Source: Pseudomonadota bacterium (GTDB lineage Bacteria > Pseudomonadota > Alphaproteobacteria > Rhizobiales > Xanthobacteraceae). From it: a stretch of DNA of 5,602 bases. The notes under the pieces are model-generated. The model worked only from the letters and a program-made list of their open reading frames with translations. It was not told the DNA's origin and made no database searches. The stretch covers positions 1-5,602 of the forward strand of contig JAEZEY010000141.1 of the NCBI GenBank assembly GCA_023432845.1, in the 5' to 3' direction. This document shows, piece after piece, positions 4,462-5,602 of this stretch. Each line of letters begins with the position of its first letter. Within the stretch, counting starts at the first letter, position 1. A program made the position numbers and the translations under genes.

Positions 4462-5574
4462 ATGGCGACCCACAATCTGCTCCTGCTGCCGGGCGACGGC
4501 ATCGGCCCCGAAGTGATGGCCGAGGTGAAGCGGCTGATCGAGTTCTTCAACAAGAGGGGGCCGCACCGCTTCGCCTACGAGGAAGGCCTGGTGGGCGGTG
4601 CGTCCTACGACGCCGACAAGACCGCGATCAGCGACGCCACCATGGAAAAGGCCAAGGCCGCCAACGCCATCATCTTCGGCGCCGTGGGCGGCCCGAAATG
4701 GGCCGACGTGCCCTACGAGGCGCGCCCCGAAGCCGGTTTGCTGCGCCTGCGCAAGGATCTCGACCTCTATGCCAACCTGCGCCCGGCCGTGACCTATCCG
4801 GCGCTGGCCGACGCCTCCTCGCTCAAGCGCGAACTGGTCGAAGGCCTCGACATCATGATCCTGCGCGAGCTCACCGGTGGCGTCTATTTCGGCGAGCCCA
4901 AGACCATTACCGACCTCGGCAATGGCCAGAAGCGCGCCATCGATACGCAAGTTTACGACACCTACGAGATCGAGCGCATTTCGCGCGTCGCCTTCGAGCT
5001 GGCGCGCAAGCGCAACAACAAGGTGACGTCGATGGAGAAGCACAACGTCATGAAGAGCGGCGTGCTTTGGAAAGAAGTCGTGCAGCAGACGCACGACCGC
5101 GAGTTCAAGGACGTAACGCTCGAGCATCAGCTCGCCGACTCCGGCGGGATGCAGCTCGTGCGCAACCCGAAGCAGTTCGACGTCATCGTCTGCGACAATC
5201 TGTTTGGCGATATGCTGTCCGATATCGCGGCGATGCTCACCGGCTCGCTCGGCATGTTGGCCTCGGCCTCGCTCGGCGAGGTCGATCCCAAGACCAAGCG
5301 GCGCAGGGCGATGTATGAGCCGGTGCACGGCTCGGCGCCGGATATCGCCGGCAAGGGACTCGCCAATCCGATCGCGATGATCGCCTCGTTCGGCATGGCG
5401 CTGCGCTACTCGTTCGACATGGGCGCGGAAGCCGACCTGATCGACAAGGCGATCGCGGCGACGCTCGAGAAGGGCATTCGCACCGCGGACATCGCCACCG
5501 CCGGCGAGAAGACCGTGAGCACCTCGGAGATGGGCTCGGCCATTCTCGCCGAGATGGAAGCGCTGTCGGCTTGA
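4462..5574 (+). CDS. leuB: 3-isopropylmalate dehydrogenase
   Basis: LeuB oxidises and decarboxylates (2R,3S)-3-isopropylmalate to 2-oxoisocaproate with NAD+, the third step of leucine biosynthesis, in the cytoplasm. The protein is complete at 370 aa, normal for proteobacterial LeuB. Visible landmarks are LLLLPGDGIGPEV (6-18), GAVGGPKW (73-80), LRKDLDLYANLRP with substrate arginines Arg97 and Arg107, LRELTGGVYFGEP with Arg135 and Tyr142, Lys193 (SMEKHNV), and the metal-binding Asp226, Asp250 and Asp254 (ADSGG; NLFGDMLSDIA). The NAD loop is EPVHGSAPDIAGKGLANP, with Asp294 indicating NAD rather than NADP; residue roles are by analogy to the Thermus enzyme. The Leu93-Leu94 context separates it from isocitrate and tartrate dehydrogenases. 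The ATG at 4462 has GAGG at 4453-4456 with a 5-base spacer. No leuC or leuD lies in the window. Confidence 0.97.
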   Translation: MATHNLLLLPGDGIGPEVMAEVKRLIEFFNKRGPHRFAYEEGLVGGASYDADKTAISDATMEKAKAANAIIFGAVGGPKWADVPYEARPEAGLLRLRKDLDLYANLRPAVTYPALADASSLKRELVEGLDIMILRELTGGVYFGEPKTITDLGNGQKRAIDTQVYDTYEIERISRVAFELARKRNNKVTSMEKHNVMKSGVLWKEVVQQTHDREFKDVTLEHQLADSGGMQLVRNPKQFDVIVCDNLFGDMLSDIAAMLTGSLGMLASASLGEVDPKTKRRRAMYEPVHGSAPDIAGKGLANPIAMIASFGMALRYSFDMGAEADLIDKAIAATLEKGIRTADIATAGEKTVSTSEMGSAILAEMEALSA

Positions 5575-5602
5575 CCTTCCTTGGGGCCGCATGGTGGGAG
5601 AC

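Noticed and set aside
4366..5592. A 408-codon open frame antisense to leuB
   Set aside because: It lies wholly opposite a complete, motif-perfect leuB. Its translation is rich in His, Arg, Gly and Ala with no recognisable domain, as expected from the reverse frame of a GC-rich gene.

Overview
The window reads as ordinary chromosomal DNA of a GC-rich alphaproteobacterium. The Sdh subunit sequences, the order sdhC-sdhD-sdhA, an (R)-specific mesaconyl-CoA hydratase beside sdh, and a leuB nearby all suggest Hyphomicrobiales (Bradyrhizobium, Rhodopseudomonas or Xanthobacteraceae-like relatives). That placement is a judgement from remembered family sequences, not from a search. No rRNA, tRNA, insertion sequence, CRISPR array or phage gene is visible.

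Layout, left to right. Positions 1-1330 (minus strand) hold the start of the succinate dehydrogenase operon: sdhC, sdhD and the first 170 codons of sdhA, which runs off the left edge. The three genes are tightly coupled (a 4-base ATGA overlap, then a 2-base gap). Positions 1331-1558 are an AT-richer divergent control region. Positions 1559-2458 (plus) encode a LysR-family regulator. Only 10 bases after its stop, and converging on it, lies a double hot-dog MaoC-like protein recognised as mesaconyl-CoA hydratase (2469-3521, minus, GTG start). Positions 3522-3864 are a 343-base divergent spacer with a candidate promoter, a hairpin-forming palindrome and a possible 67-aa small ORF. Positions 3865-4380 (plus) encode a small DUF421/YetF-type membrane protein. 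It is followed after 81 bases by complete leuB (4462-5574, plus).

How it fits together. Succinate dehydrogenase is the membrane-bound TCA/respiratory complex II. Mesaconyl-CoA hydratase belongs to the ethylmalonyl-CoA branch of acetyl-CoA assimilation, whose products (glyoxylate, and succinyl-CoA via propionyl-CoA) feed the TCA cycle, so the left part looks like a central-carbon cluster. The LysR protein lies between the two and is divergent from sdh, so it is a plausible regulator of sdh, of the hydratase, or of both. The right part is leucine biosynthesis with an unrelated-looking membrane protein upstream. I see no clear novel system. The points most worth a second look are the small ORF and palindrome in 3522-3864, the candidate operators in the sdh-lysR spacer, and the hydratase-regulator-sdh arrangement.
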